Under the pieces are notes generated by a model. That model ran no database searches. It was not told the DNA's origin and saw only the letters and a program-made list of their open reading frames with translations. The translations under genes and the position numbers were made by a program. From Chaetoceros tenuissimus (Eukaryota; Bacillariophyta; Thalassiosirophyceae; Chaetocerotales; Chaetocerotaceae): 64,000 bases of DNA. The DNA lies in NCBI GenBank assembly GCA_021927905.1, contig BLLK01000046.1, forward strand, positions 682,001 to 746,000, in the 5' to 3' direction. This document shows positions 40,350-51,748 of the stretch, in pieces (position 1 is the first letter of the stretch; each line of letters opens with the position of its first letter).

Positions 40350-42260
40350 ATGAAAGAAATTAATGAAAATCGTTTGGAAGAAGAAAGATTATGCATGCAA
40401 TCACGACTAGAATCAACCCTATTTAGAATCTGCGGAGGAGGAATCCATAGAAACAATAAGAATCTAGAAGAAAATGACGCTTTCACAACATGCAATTGTA
40501 GGCATATCAAGTCAGATCAAGCTTGGAGCGAACAGCTGAAGCAGCTTGCCAAGGAGAGTGTGTTGATGGTACAAAATGGTAAACGCAACAAAAGGAAAAA
40601 GAGAAAGCTTGAGCAACAGCAAATAGAACAAGATACTGATGATATTGGGAAACCACACGATATAGAGATCAAAATTGCACCTACATTCTTTCATCGCTTT
40701 CGACACAAGTGTATCAAAAGGACGAAAAAGACAGATAATGGAAATGACACAATGGACTCTAAATCTGACTCTACTACTCCTTCTTTTCCTTCCTTGGAAA
40801 TCACATCAGATTTAGGATTGAGAAGGGCTATTGAACATCCAGAAGAATTAGCAAAATTAATTGTACAAGATCTAGAAGATGATTTATGGCAGGATAGGGT
40901 CCAAGATAGTCAACAAGATCAAGACAATCTTGCATGTATTCAACATCCATATGAAATCAGATACGACAAGTCTGGAATTATCTGTATAGTTTCACCAAGA
41001 CGAAATAAATTTCTGAGAAGTCCAACTATAAATAGATTACCTTGTCCTCACCGAACATGTACAAAGTGGGTAAAGGGAGACAAAGGGTTATGGTGGCATC
41101 AAATTCGTGAACATGGAAAATTATATGCTGACGCTACAGACGTTGCAAAGGACGGAAATAAAGGTTGCGTAGAAGGAGACAATGGTAATTCGACTGCTTT
41201 AGTTTTATATAATAGTAACTCTGGGAATGTTGAGACTGCATCAGAAGCATCATTACCTTCTACGGAAAGAAGAGAAGATGATGCATCTGACATATACTTT
41301 AAATATATTCGAAAGAATGAAGTAGAAATGTTCAAAAAGAACCTAGAGTCACTTACAACAAGCAAAGACGATCAGAGAGAATATGTCACTTCACATCTAG
41401 ACAGAAATGGAGCTAGCGCTTTACATTGGTGTAGTGGGCAAGGGTGTGCTGAATTGGTTTCATATATGATAAAGGATCTAGGTGTGAATCCAAATCAACC
41501 ACAGAAAGGGAAGCGATCTTTCCGCGGCAGGACTCCTCTTCACTGGGCTTCTAGGAATGGACACTTACATATCGTTGAGTTTCTAGTAAGCAACGGTGCT
41601 GATGTTGATGCTACTACAGGAGATGGTACTACAGCATTTTGCTTAGCAGCATGGCAAAATAATGTAGATATAATGAAGTTCCTTTATTCTAGAGGAGCTC
41701 ATGTAACGAAAATGAACATATTTGGATGTAACGCAGTACTCTGGTCTGCACAGTCAGCTACCGGAGGGTTGGAGACATTGCAATGGCTCAAAGAAATTGG
41801 ATTGAATATGAGTTTAGTCAATTCAAATGGTCATGCCTTACTTCATAAAAGTGCTCAGCGAGGGAAGTTTCAGGTATGTCGTTGGATATTTGAGCAAAAT
41901 TCATCACATGATGATGAAAACATATTGATGAACATGGTGGAGCAAATAGCACCAGATGCCGAGAATTGCTGTCCTTCTGATCTTGCAGGAATGGAAGGAT
42001 TCGAAGATCTTGCATGTTGGTTAGTATCTCAAGAGCAAAAGATTGCTCTTAATCACTATATTTCTCACCAAGATAACTCAAAGAAATCTGTAGTAGATTG
42101 GCTAGAGAATGGAATGAAAAATGCTGTACATGCAACTAATCGCTTCGGTCTACATGGCATATACGAAGCTGGAATAGGTGTAAAGAAAATGTGTGCATTT
42201 ATTGCTGATGATTTGAATCGCAAGTCGGTCGCAAGATGTAAAAACAAAGAAAGTAAATGA
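40350..42260 (+). CDS. Ankyrin-repeat protein
   Basis: A single exon of 636 residues from ATG 40350. Ankyrin repeats start at about residue 350: 'GASALHWCSGQGCAELVSYM', 'GRTPLHWASRNGHLHIVEFL', 'GTTAFCLAAWQNNVDIMKFL', 'FGCNAVLWSAQSATGGLETL' and 'GHALLHKSAQRGKFQVCRWI'. A possible zinc-binding segment lies just before ('CPHRTCTKWVKGDKGLWWHQ' then 'REHGKLY'), like a degenerate C2H2 finger. The N-terminal 150 residues are charged and rich in Lys/Arg. Partner and role unknown; the layout looks like a lineage-specific family. Confidence 0.8.
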   Translation: MKEINENRLEEERLCMQSRLESTLFRICGGGIHRNNKNLEENDAFTTCNCRHIKSDQAWSEQLKQLAKESVLMVQNGKRNKRKKRKLEQQQIEQDTDDIGKPHDIEIKIAPTFFHRFRHKCIKRTKKTDNGNDTMDSKSDSTTPSFPSLEITSDLGLRRAIEHPEELAKLIVQDLEDDLWQDRVQDSQQDQDNLACIQHPYEIRYDKSGIICIVSPRRNKFLRSPTINRLPCPHRTCTKWVKGDKGLWWHQIREHGKLYADATDVAKDGNKGCVEGDNGNSTALVLYNSNSGNVETASEASLPSTERREDDASDIYFKYIRKNEVEMFKKNLESLTTSKDDQREYVTSHLDRNGASALHWCSGQGCAELVSYMIKDLGVNPNQPQKGKRSFRGRTPLHWASRNGHLHIVEFLVSNGADVDATTGDGTTAFCLAAWQNNVDIMKFLYSRGAHVTKMNIFGCNAVLWSAQSATGGLETLQWLKEIGLNMSLVNSNGHALLHKSAQRGKFQVCRWIFEQNSSHDDENILMNMVEQIAPDAENCCPSDLAGMEGFEDLACWLVSQEQKIALNHYISHQDNSKKSVVDWLENGMKNAVHATNRFGLHGIYEAGIGVKKMCAFIADDLNRKSVARCKNKESK

Positions 42261-42604
42261 AATTAAAGACTAATCATTGTAAAGATAATGTCAATTAGAC
42301 CCCGACCGTCGAGATCCTACTCATCCGACTAAAGATGAAGCGGCTCTTCCTTGAGACAGAGGTGTCTCATGTTTTGAAATTTGAAAGCAGCATAAAGATG
42401 AAGATAGATAGGTAATAACCACAGCTTTTTGTTTTTAAGCTTGACAACTTAATTCATAAATCAGTATTCAATTCCTGTCTAGATTATAGCAGGAGCTTCA
42501 AAACTGAGTAGTTTTAGTTTTTCGGATCGATAAAGGCATTATTGATTCCATAGCTTTTCAGTCCAAGATCCAAGCATCATTTGCACTACTGGAGTTCCCA
42601 AATC
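42261..42604. other. Intergenic region with a perfect short hairpin
   Basis: Holds a 7-bp perfect stem with a 4-base loop at 42352-42369 (TGAGACA-GAGG-TGTCTCA) downstream of the ankyrin gene. Otherwise nothing recognised. Confidence 0.4.
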
Positions 42605-44603
42605 ATGATTCTGCTTGGCAAATTGAACCTAATTTATACAGTTCTAGTCTTTCTGACAATCCCTAATTTCCAAGCATTCCGCGATGGATCTTCTGTTGCA
42701 TTTGCAGCAGAAGATGAGGACTCCTTGGAAAAGAAGAATGCAACTAGAGTTTCTTTATTTGCACAACGAGAGTATGCTTGCTATGATAGAAGTCCACATT
42801 GCAATCAATGGGCAGCAATTGGCGAATGTAGAAAAAGGAATGGAAGACAATACATGATTGATAATTGCTTATTTAGCTGCAACATGTGCAATCCTGACAT
42901 GGAGAAATGGGTACCACAGCCAACAAATACTTTTACAAAGATGACATTTGAGAGTCAAAATGAACTGGAGTATACCATTACAACTGGGATCCGACAAACT
43001 GTAGAGTTTGAAGATACACCACTAATTGCACGTACTGACAAGAATATGCGAAATAATGCAATTAGTGTAACGAAAAGGAGATTAGCTGATGTATTGGTTG
43101 CTCAAAATCATTATCTTGACAAAGTATATGAAGATCATTCATACTTTTCTTCTGCGAAACAGGACTATGTTTATCACTCAAGCATCGATATCGACCTCTT
43201 AAGTGAGCAAAAAGCAACTTTGTTTCCACTGCCTGAAAAGTGTGCTAATCGTAATGCTCTTTGTGCAGTTTGGGCAACGGAAGGGTTTTGCGACACCAAA
43301 CCCATGAAAATGGCAAAGATTTGTGCTCCAATGTGTCATAGTAAGTGCGCTATTACCTCGCATATGAATTATATCATATGACTTTGATAAAATGCTAATG
43401 TTATGTCTTTGAATAGTGTGTCGAAGAAATCGTGTTGCAAGTGATAAAGTTTTTATTGAAGACATATCAATTCATTCATCACCATTCCTTCGAAATGATT
43501 TATATGGAGTTTTGGAGGCAATCAAAGACGATAGGATCATCATCGATTGGGCATTTAAGTATGCGGAAAAGGACAAGTCGCTTCTAAAATATGTAACAAC
43601 TGAACGACGCTTCGTCAATGGAGATTATATGAACGCATTGCATGTGAAGAATGTAAATCGCTGGACGTATATGTGGGACAGACCGCAGCATGATCAAGCA
43701 TACGTACAGGAGCTATTGGGATCAAATGAAACAGGTGCATTTACACAAAGATACATTGCAATGTATAACTTTACATCAGATGGCTTATGTGGGGCAATCC
43801 TCAATGCAGTGAAGTTCGGGGTTGGGACTCAAAATAGAGACGATCCAAACGGTAAATTGAGCGATGATGGATTTCCACAAGCTGTTCGCAAAGTCTATTA
43901 TACAGAGGGAGAAAATGGGTGGCAAATGAAACAAAAAGTGAGACATTCATCGCGATTGTATATGTATCCTGCCATGAATACGGAAGATGGGAAGAGATTT
44001 GCTCCAGCTATTGAAAGATTACTAGAGAAGATGCAATTATTAGTCGGGGCACCTAGGGACCATATTGAGATGCCTCTAATTTTTGAAAAGTTCTCGGTGG
44101 GAGAATATAGAAATGCTACTTCTTTCTTCAAGGAATCAATATTAACATCAGAAGGGCAAATGTATTACAAATCGACAGTGGAAGACACGGATGAATATAA
44201 ACTCCCAAACACACTTAGAGAAAGGAGACCTAATACTATGATCAACCCTCGAGTTTTTGGAGTAACTTTATTTCTGAATGATGTTGAAGAAGGTGGAGAA
44301 GTTTCTTTTCCATTCCTACAGACTAACAATGCACCACACGTTCAGGATGTATCAGTTGGAAAAGCAATTATATTTCCAACAGTCCTGAGTATGAACGGTC
44401 AATGGAACATCTCCAAAGATGAATCGCTAGATAAGAATTACAACGACAATCTTGGTTCTTCCGAACTCTTTGAGGATTTGTCATTTGTCGCACAACACAA
44501 TCCAGTTCGAAAAGGGGTTAAGTACACACTCACAGTTTACTTCCGTCGCTATGCTAGTGAAGCCGACGACTTCGACGAAGTAGACGAGTGGTATAAGGGA
44601 TGA
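42605..44603 (+). CDS. Secreted ShKT plus prolyl-4-hydroxylase-like protein, iron ligands altered
   Basis: Two exons, 42605-43340 and 43417-44603, with a 76-bp phase-1 intron give 640 residues. A signal peptide (ILLGKLNLIYTVLVFLTIP) is followed by one ShKT domain ('CYDRSPHCNQWAAIGECRKR', ending 'NCLFSCNMC'). A second ShKT ('CANRNALCAVWATEGFCDTK') is completed by the splice as 'CAPMCHMC'. The C-terminal half follows the P4H jelly-roll ('GVTLFLNDVEEGGEVSFPF', 'HNPVRKGVKYTLTVYFRRYA'). The position of the usual H-x-D reads Ala479-Thr-Ser481 ('GEYRNATSFF'), so two of three iron ligands are missing while the distal His and the Lys are kept. Likely a secretory-pathway protein without hydroxylase activity. 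Confidence 0.85.
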
Positions 44604-44646
44604 ATTCACTGTAGATAATAGTTTCATTAAACACTAATTCATTAAT

Positions 44647-45623
44647 CTACCCAAGGTTCAATCCACTCTTTGGAGTTGGTGGTGGATCATTCATAAAGTA
44701 GGGATGATTTAAACTTTGTGCTGCCGTAAATCTTTCATTTGGATCTAGTATAATGATTGAACGAAGTAACGATATTGCATCTTTAGGGGCAGCTGGAAAG
44801 ACATCATCAAATGGAGTTGGAGGGATAGGATCCCAAGTTAGGCCACGTGAGACTAGAGGCAACGTAGAAAAACCGGGCCAATTGTTTTCTGTCGGTGTAC
44901 CAGTCATTGTGAAGATTTCATCAAGTTGAGATAAGTCAGTTTCATGACCCTTTAGAAAAGGTCTCCGTAATAACAACTCTGCAAATATACATCCTACACT
45001 CCACATATCAGCTGCTGCACTATATTCCGTTGCACCTAATAACATTTCGCAAGGCTTATACCAAAGAGTAATCTTTCAAAAAATCATTAGATGTGTTGGA
45101 ACATCAGATATCAAATCTGATTATGGAAACTCACCGCCTCAGGGGACAACCTTGTTTTCGGGGTACCATACATTCTCGCTAAACCGAAATCCGCCAATTT
45201 CATTGTTCCATCCTTTAGAAACAAGCAGTTATCAGGCTTTAGATCGCGATGAAGTATAAATCTATTGTGACAAGCTTCCACTGCCCGCAATAATGACCAC
45301 ATGTGCTGTTTAATATCTGCCATTGAAAGTTTTATCTCCCTATTATTGATGATCTTTTCGAGATCTGTGTGAGCACATTCATAAACGAGGTTGACAGCAA
45401 GATCACTAGTAGTAAAACATTCCACCAATTCAATTATATTCTCATGTTTGAATTCTCGCAAAAGCTTTATTTCACGAACTGCTGTAAAGTTAATTCCTTC
45501 TTCTGGGCGCGTAGATTTGATTTTCTTAATAGCTACAATTCGTCCTGTACTTTTTTGCTCAGCCATATGTACAACTCCCCAGGTACCTTGTCCAAGTGCT
45601 TTGATGACCTTATAGTTCTCCAT
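44647..45623 (-). CDS. CDK7: Cyclin-dependent kinase 7 homologue (CAK kinase)
   Basis: Two exons, 45623-45135 and 45072-44647, with a 62-bp phase-0 intron give 304 residues. Kinase motifs: 'LGQGTWGVV', Lys33 in 'AIKKIK', 'HRDLKPDN' and 'DFGLAR'. CDK7-specific features are 'NFTAVREIKLLREFKHENII', 'GCIFAELLLRRPFLKGHETD' and the end 'HPYFMNDPPPTPKSG'. The helix corresponding to PSTAIRE is 'NFTAVRE', as in CDK7. The T-loop residue is Ser160 in place of Thr, and the usual APE reads PCE. It should phosphorylate other CDKs and the RNA polymerase II tail as part of TFIIH. Length is a little below animal CDK7. Confidence 0.85.
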
Positions 45624-46219
45624 CTTTCTTCTCTCTAAGTGTATGGACTTGATACTGGTGTGTAATTAGCTCAATAATGAGACGATATTGACGAGCTAAT
45701 AGGAGCAACCTAAGTTGAAGTTCGGTGGCGAAAATTTTCCCTACTAGCAAGACAACACTTGAACGTTCCTGATAGTATTCAATTGAATTTGGTCGTCGTT
45801 CGTTTTGTGTTTATTACAATACATAAAAAAATATAACATGTCACTAAAACAAAAAACGAAGAACTATGAGGGGGGTGAGAAAAGAATCTTCACGTTCTTT
45901 CCTTCTCCTTCTCTTTTCTTTTACCAAATTAAAATCTATTGAGCTCACAATTCTATTTACATTGAATTTTTAATCTCTTTTGAGGTAGATGATAACAAAG
46001 ACGACTCGATTCTGTTCGTTTATAATTTGAACATGGTAGTTACAATTAGTAAAAGAAAATATTCTCTTATTCTCATTCTTATGTGGGTTGGCCAATACTA
46101 CAAACTATCACCGTGTAACCGTTGTAGTAACAATATAAGTACCTCAAAGAAGCAAAGATTTTGGTCTAATCTATTTCACCACCACCAACTGAGTACGGCC
46201 ATGAAAACTTTTAGGAATT
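45624..46219. other. Intergenic region
   Basis: About 600 bp between CDK7 and the S74-domain gene (both minus strand). A 70-codon plus frame at 46027-46239 has no protein-like features. Nothing else recognised. Confidence 0.3.
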
Positions 46220-47830
46220 TCAATCTATCTGAGCCCTGATATTTGCCCATTCGTTTTCTTTTCCTGAAATGAACATTTGCTCCCTGTACACTTTATAATC
46301 TGTCCAAACTTTTCCCTCCTCGTCGACAAATCTTTCCTCGTCAAAGAAGCTTCGACTTTTCTTTGGCACGAATTTATTAGAAATTGGTTTTTCATTCTCA
46401 CCTCGATCATTTCTAACAAACTTGTTGTCCCAAGGATCCTCTCCAGTGTCAACTGATGGTTCCCTCAAATCATTCCAAAAAGTGTTTCTTTCGTGTGGAA
46501 CTTGGTTCCTTTGTTCGCTTTTGTAGGTGTTGTCCTCTTCCAAAATTTCCAAGCGAGAGTACAAATCCTTGATAGACTCTACTAGAAGAGGAACAAATCT
46601 TGCATATTGCACTCCGAGAAATTGATCAGTTCGTTTTGTCACAAGTTCTGGAAATAAATCGGCAACATCTTGAGCAATGAAACCAATTTCCTCAATCGAA
46701 TCATCTGGTTCATTAATCAATCGATATTTCACAGCATTTAATTGCCTCAAGAGTTCAATATCTTTCTCCTTCTCAATCGAACGGATATTCTTCTTGAGTC
46801 TTCTATCAGATACGTCAACATAAGGACCACTTCCGAGTACTGATCCACCCACCATGAGGCTTCCATCAATCATTACATCTTCATGCACACTCATAGCTCC
46901 ATGAAACGTTGATTCTCCTTTTACATCTAGGCTTTCGATGTCACGAAGTAGTCCGCCTTCAATATTTGGTTTAAGAAAAGTTGCTTGCTTGCCACTTGAC
47001 GAATCTCTACAGGATACTCGTCCTTCTAAATCAACACCACTCAACCAACCATTCTTTAGAGTCAACCTTGAAGGGTTCAATTCACCATTGGTATCAATCA
47101 TAAGTACCTTATCGTCATGGTGAAGTTTAGATGTCATGAATGGGAGAAGCTTAACACTATCAGCCTCAATTGTCTTCGCCATAATGTCAATGTCATCGCC
47201 AGATATTTTACCACTCTGAACATGAATATTCGATACTCGATTACCACCAAAGTCTATGTCTCCTTCAAAAGTTATTTTATTTCTGATTCGAATTCCATCG
47301 AATTCTGATTCTTCGATACCTTTACTTCCAACTAAAGTTCCTTCGTCATCCGAAACCACAAAGCGACGAGTACCAACACCCTTCTCATTATTCTCGAGGC
47401 TGGTCAAGGTAACATCATCTACAGTGATTGTGTCCACAGACAAGGTTGGATTGATAAACTGTACATTCCTCAACTTTACATTTTCAATCGAACCGCCATC
47501 AATGGCAATGTCTTGCAACACTGTACCCTTTGCAATTTGAAAGTTGCGAAGTTGGTTCGAGAGTAGGTCGACATTACCATCAATCAGCCAACGCTCCTGA
47601 GTATCATCGAATCGAATTTTGGATGTAGTCGAAAGACTTCCTCTATGATTAATGGTTGCTAACCTTTCACCAATAGATCTATCACCACTTTCGGACTTGA
47701 TTTGAATCGAATTTGTAATCAAATGATCTATTCCAGCTTGAGTAGCATTCTTCAGAGATGCAGATGCAGGTGACAAAAGAAGGAAAGTGTGTATAATAAC
47801 GGTTAGCAGTGTATTCGAAGTAGGCGTCAT
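46220..47830 (-). CDS. Secreted protein with S74 intramolecular chaperone domain
   Basis: A single exon of 536 residues with a signal peptide (LLTVIIHTFLLLSPASAS). Residues about 80-340 are rich in repeated short strands ('DIAIDGGSIENVKLRNVQFI', 'GKISGDDIDIMAKTIEADSV'), like a beta-helix. From Ser341 comes the Peptidase_S74 domain: 'SDRRLKKNIRSIEKEKDIEL', 'LNAVKYRLI', 'EIGFIAQDVADLFPELV', 'YARFVPLLVESIKDLYSRLE'. In phage tail spikes this domain helps trimerise the spike and then cuts itself off at the Ser, using a Ser-Lys pair; Ser341 and Lys346 are in place here. Expect a secreted trimeric fibre. The last 120 residues are charged and not recognised. Confidence 0.85.
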   Translation of the reverse strand: MTPTSNTLLTVIIHTFLLLSPASASLKNATQAGIDHLITNSIQIKSESGDRSIGERLATINHRGSLSTTSKIRFDDTQERWLIDGNVDLLSNQLRNFQIAKGTVLQDIAIDGGSIENVKLRNVQFINPTLSVDTITVDDVTLTSLENNEKGVGTRRFVVSDDEGTLVGSKGIEESEFDGIRIRNKITFEGDIDFGGNRVSNIHVQSGKISGDDIDIMAKTIEADSVKLLPFMTSKLHHDDKVLMIDTNGELNPSRLTLKNGWLSGVDLEGRVSCRDSSSGKQATFLKPNIEGGLLRDIESLDVKGESTFHGAMSVHEDVMIDGSLMVGGSVLGSGPYVDVSDRRLKKNIRSIEKEKDIELLRQLNAVKYRLINEPDDSIEEIGFIAQDVADLFPELVTKRTDQFLGVQYARFVPLLVESIKDLYSRLEILEEDNTYKSEQRNQVPHERNTFWNDLREPSVDTGEDPWDNKFVRNDRGENEKPISNKFVPKKSRSFFDEERFVDEEGKVWTDYKVYREQMFISGKENEWANIRAQID

Positions 47831-50122
47831 GTTCTTTCAGTGTTACAGTAAAGATGATTCTGTTTTCTCTGTAGTATCAAGAGCGAAGCTGGAAGTTTGG
47901 GATATTTTTTTGAAATGTTTTTCATTTTCAAATTTACAAAATGTCTTTGACTACACAAAGTGTCTCACTCACAAATTTCATGATACAATCACCGTATCAT
48001 GTCAAGAAAAGAAGAAAACCAATATTACTTGTAATAGCTAGCTATAGCTAGAGAACTAGTAGCTAGCACACAGCCGGCAGGATTAGTAGCCCTCGCAACA
48101 ACACTTCATCACTAGTCATCCATGTTGTTGCAAAAAAGTGAAAAGATATGATGCGATGATTTTCTCGAGTTGCAGATCGAGGACTACTACGTACTACTGC
48201 TAGTACAGTAGCTAGTACAGTAGCTAGTATTACTAGTACTAGTAGCTTGTAGCTTGTACTATCTAACAAGAAATCTAACTCTGATTCTTACGTCACCAGA
48301 CAGTAGCCAGGCAGGCGGCATAGTGGTCGTACGACTACTACTAGCAGCTAGCAATGTTGTTACTTCATTAATAGCTCCTTGCTAGTAGGAGGAGGAGCAC
48401 TGCTGCTCCTTCTCCTTCTCCTTGCTCCTCGTCAGGACACTATTACCAGCAAGAAGGTAGTACTACTTCTTCCTCAATGTTCTCGTATGGTTCAATCATC
48501 ATGTTACTTTTCCTCCTGTGTGTTGGCTGCCCTTTCTCTGATTTACTACTATTACTTGATGATTAATGTTCTGGTGCCTCGTTGCCTCATTCGTTGTGTA
48601 CGTTATCTTGTTCTGATTTTTCTTCAGAAAGCAAGAAGGAGTATCTGTACCACGTGCTCTATTGTTTTTTATTGATAATTTCACCTCTCCCACAATTACA
48701 ACTTCTTTCATGTACATGCTTATCAAATGAGAAATGAAGATTTGATATTACCATAAACATTCAGAGAAAGACTGGAACATATTCATGTTTTTTGCATTGA
48801 AATAATGTAGTAGGTATCATCTTTCTTCGTCCAGCAGTGTATGAAATCATGAATCATTACAATATGGACATAATTTGTCTATTTACAATGACAAAAATTA
48901 TTTACGTATATACATCGACAGTAAGAAGCTGTTCAAACTCGAACACGAAAAGAATCATTCATCCAGAATACAAACAATCTTTCCAGTAATAGCTAGTTTG
49001 GTATTTCACTAGTTTTTTCTGCTTGTATTACTCGTTGTTCTATCGCATTTAAAATCTTCTTTCACCAAATCAGAAATCAAAAGCATAACACATCACTACT
49101 AGTACTGCAGCCAGCCACTAAGCGACAGCATCATCATCAGCACACACGAGCGAGCAGCAAGCGACGATCATAACACGAACCACTCGCCACTCCCGGTCCG
49201 CACACATCATTTCACTCCTAGAACTAAACATTGGTGTAGTACTTTGATACTTTACTACAAAAAGAAGTAAGTAACTCTATTTATACATTATTCGTCGGAG
49301 GATTAGGGACACAACTACGACAAATAATTTCGTAATTCATCATGATGGCTGCTTCAAGAACAAGAAGAGGCGCGCAGCTCTTGTTGACATCATAATACTA
49401 AGGATGAGAGAAAGATGGTGGTGCACCATAACAAGCAAGTGAGGAGACTTATGCATTGACTACTTGTGCTATGAAGAGCACACCACCAAGTAAATGTTAA
49501 AGGCAGGAAGAAACATCCGCTCGGCCGGTCTGGCGAACGACAAGTACTAAGAACACAAGAACAAGAATACGCGTGTGTCGGGAGCACCAGCCGAAGAAAC
49601 AAACAACATTTCAAAGAATACCACCATCTTTCAGCTAGAATCTTTCGGAAGTAAACCAAATTATTTCTTTTAGCACTAACAACAAACATTTCTTACACTT
49701 TGTACTATGTAGCCATACGGTGACAGGGACGAGAACGAAAGACAAAGGTCAGGACAAATTATTAGACAACCAGGTACGTTGAACGTACACAAACTTGCTT
49801 TGATAAAAAATGAAATATTTTTCTACACGGAGAAGTGCTATGTCTGAATGAAGATGGGGTTCTTCGTGGTAATTTTATTTTTGAATTCATTGGAAATGTA
49901 GGCAGGCATTGCTCTCATTCCAGCCATCCAATAGCTCTGACACAATTGTTGGTTTCTATTACGGGCTGTTCAAACTTTGTCATCATCCTGTTATCTGTCT
50001 ACGTACCTTATCATACCCCAAAGAGAACTTCGTTTTCTTTTCATCCAAACAAAGATATGCAATGCTCACTTTATTTCATTAACTAACTTTTGACTTCCAC
50101 ACATAGTACACAAAAAGAAGAC
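47831..50122. other. Long gene-free region (2.3 kb)
   Basis: No convincing gene on either strand. It contains CTAG/TAGC-rich low-complexity sequence (48030-48260), a CTCCTT-rich tract (48380-48430) and CAGCAGC/ACACGAGC-like runs near 49100-49200. A 98-codon frame at 48379-48675 is low-complexity (Leu and Tyr runs). It could hold long UTRs, regulatory DNA or non-coding RNA. Confidence 0.4.
48184..48260. repeat. TAG/CTAG-rich low-complexity repeat
   Basis: A run built from short units such as TAGCTAGTACAG, GTACTA and GTAGCTT, with many internal palindromes; two exact TAGTACAGTAGC copies are adjacent. It could be a replication-slippage tract. Confidence 0.7.
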
Positions 50123-51748
50123 ATGGATGTTTCAATCAAATCCAAGCCAAGAGATGCTTCTTCTGCATCAGAGCCTTTGAAACAAGAAGAGACTCATAAT
50201 GGATCAAGTGCTAGTAGTACCAGGAAGCGTCCTCATATAACTACAGCAGGCAAGTCTTCAATAGGAGCAAGTGACGAAGCCTCACAATCTAGAAAACGCC
50301 CGAAGAGAAGAGCTGCTAACTCAGTTCGATTTGGTTCTTACAAAGATATTGAAAATGTGGATCTATCTCTGTTAGAATCTTTTCAATTTGAGCAATCACT
50401 TTATACTTCCTCCTCGTCACGTAAACCAAAAAAGACCACAAAACCTGATTCTTCTCGTATGAAGAAATCGTCCCTTCTGAAACCTGTTTCAAGTAAAAAA
50501 TCAAGGGCTGCCTCCAGAAGTATAGAGAGATCAGAAAAAAATGTAGGAGATCAAGTAATTATGTCTTCACAGAGAGAGGAAGCTAGACATCTAAAAGGTG
50601 CTCTAGTGAACAAGATATTACCCCCAATCATTCTAGAAAGATTAAACGATAGGGGACAAAAAGTCACCAATTTACCTTGTTTGCTACGAAAGAATCCTTC
50701 AGATGGTGTCGAAATTTTCAATCGGAAAACAGGGAAGATAATGAAGGGGGAGGAAGCAATCCCGCTAGAGAATCTTGCTGAGGCTCTTCAAGAGCACTCT
50801 GAGTATGAGCCTATATCGCGAGCAAGTACTGAGGATGCAATAGGATCTTATCAAAAAGCTAGATCATCAGAAACTGCTTTTATTAGTAGCAACATCAAAC
50901 CTCAAAGCAATATACGTGAATCCAAGGCAAAAGGCAGGGCTGCGTTGATAATTAGTGGTCCGAATAGAGGCTTAATTGGTACGTAGATGTGTGTAGAACA
51001 AAATCTTATTTCCATCATCCCATGAGCTGTTGATGAATGTGCATTTAGAATATTTGAAATTTCTAACATTGTCGCTTTTCAAAATGATACCAGGTACAAT
51101 CTCTTGCCGTATTTCGGGAAACTGGTATGTTCTTGAAAACGTCTTTAAGAATGACTCATCTGATATTGATTTAGTCGTACATGCAGACGATTTGAAGATT
51201 ATCAAAACTTCTTCATTGAAAAAAAAGAAAAGTGTCAATGCCGATCAAGAGGAGATCATTGCAGTGAAAGATACAAGTTTGGAAGAAAGACCGGATGCGA
51301 CAAAAGTATCAGGTGGGAAATCTCTTGCCCAAGAACCAATAATGTAAGTTCGTCCATTGTCACTCATAAAACTAGTATGCTCTCTACTGGCTACCTAAGC
51401 AAGATCGTTTCTGAGCGAAGGACCATTATTTCACTTGACTTCTTGTTATCCTTATTGCTCATAATAATCTCTTTCTCGCTCCCTGCTTGGAAATCAATCA
51501 GGAAAACAATTGACACACTACAGTTGCGCATTCAAGCTCTCACTGACAAAAAGTTGAAACTAAAGAATCTTTTACAAGCGGCTGTACCACATGCTGGAAC
51601 AAGATACCCAACAAATAATGACACAAGGAGTAAGATTGAATCCCAGTTGAAGAGTCTCGACGAAGTGATCAGTGATGCTTCGAAACAGATGGAAAAGTAC
51701 CTGATCATGAAAGATATGGTCATTTCCTCATCATCGAAAAGCAAATAA
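50123..51748 (+). CDS. Basic, probably nuclear protein with KOW-like motif
   Basis: Three exons, 50123-50978, 51094-51343 and 51502-51748, with phases 1 and 2 give 450 residues. The N-terminal 150 residues are disordered and basic with nuclear-localisation-like runs ('SRKRPKRRAANSVRFG'). The splice joins 'RAALIISGPNRGLIG' to 'TISCRISGNWYVLENVF', forming a KOW-like beta motif near residue 280. A folded-looking stretch precedes it ('LVNKILPPIILERLNDRGQK'). The last exon is a coiled-coil ('IDTLQLRIQALTDKKLKLKN'). KOW motifs bind RNA or proteins in ribosome and transcription factors. No named family was recognised. Confidence 0.75.

Noticed and set aside
48379-48675. 98-codon frame with Leu and Tyr runs
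   Set aside because: The frame reflects CTCCTT and TACTAC tracts, not protein-like sequence.
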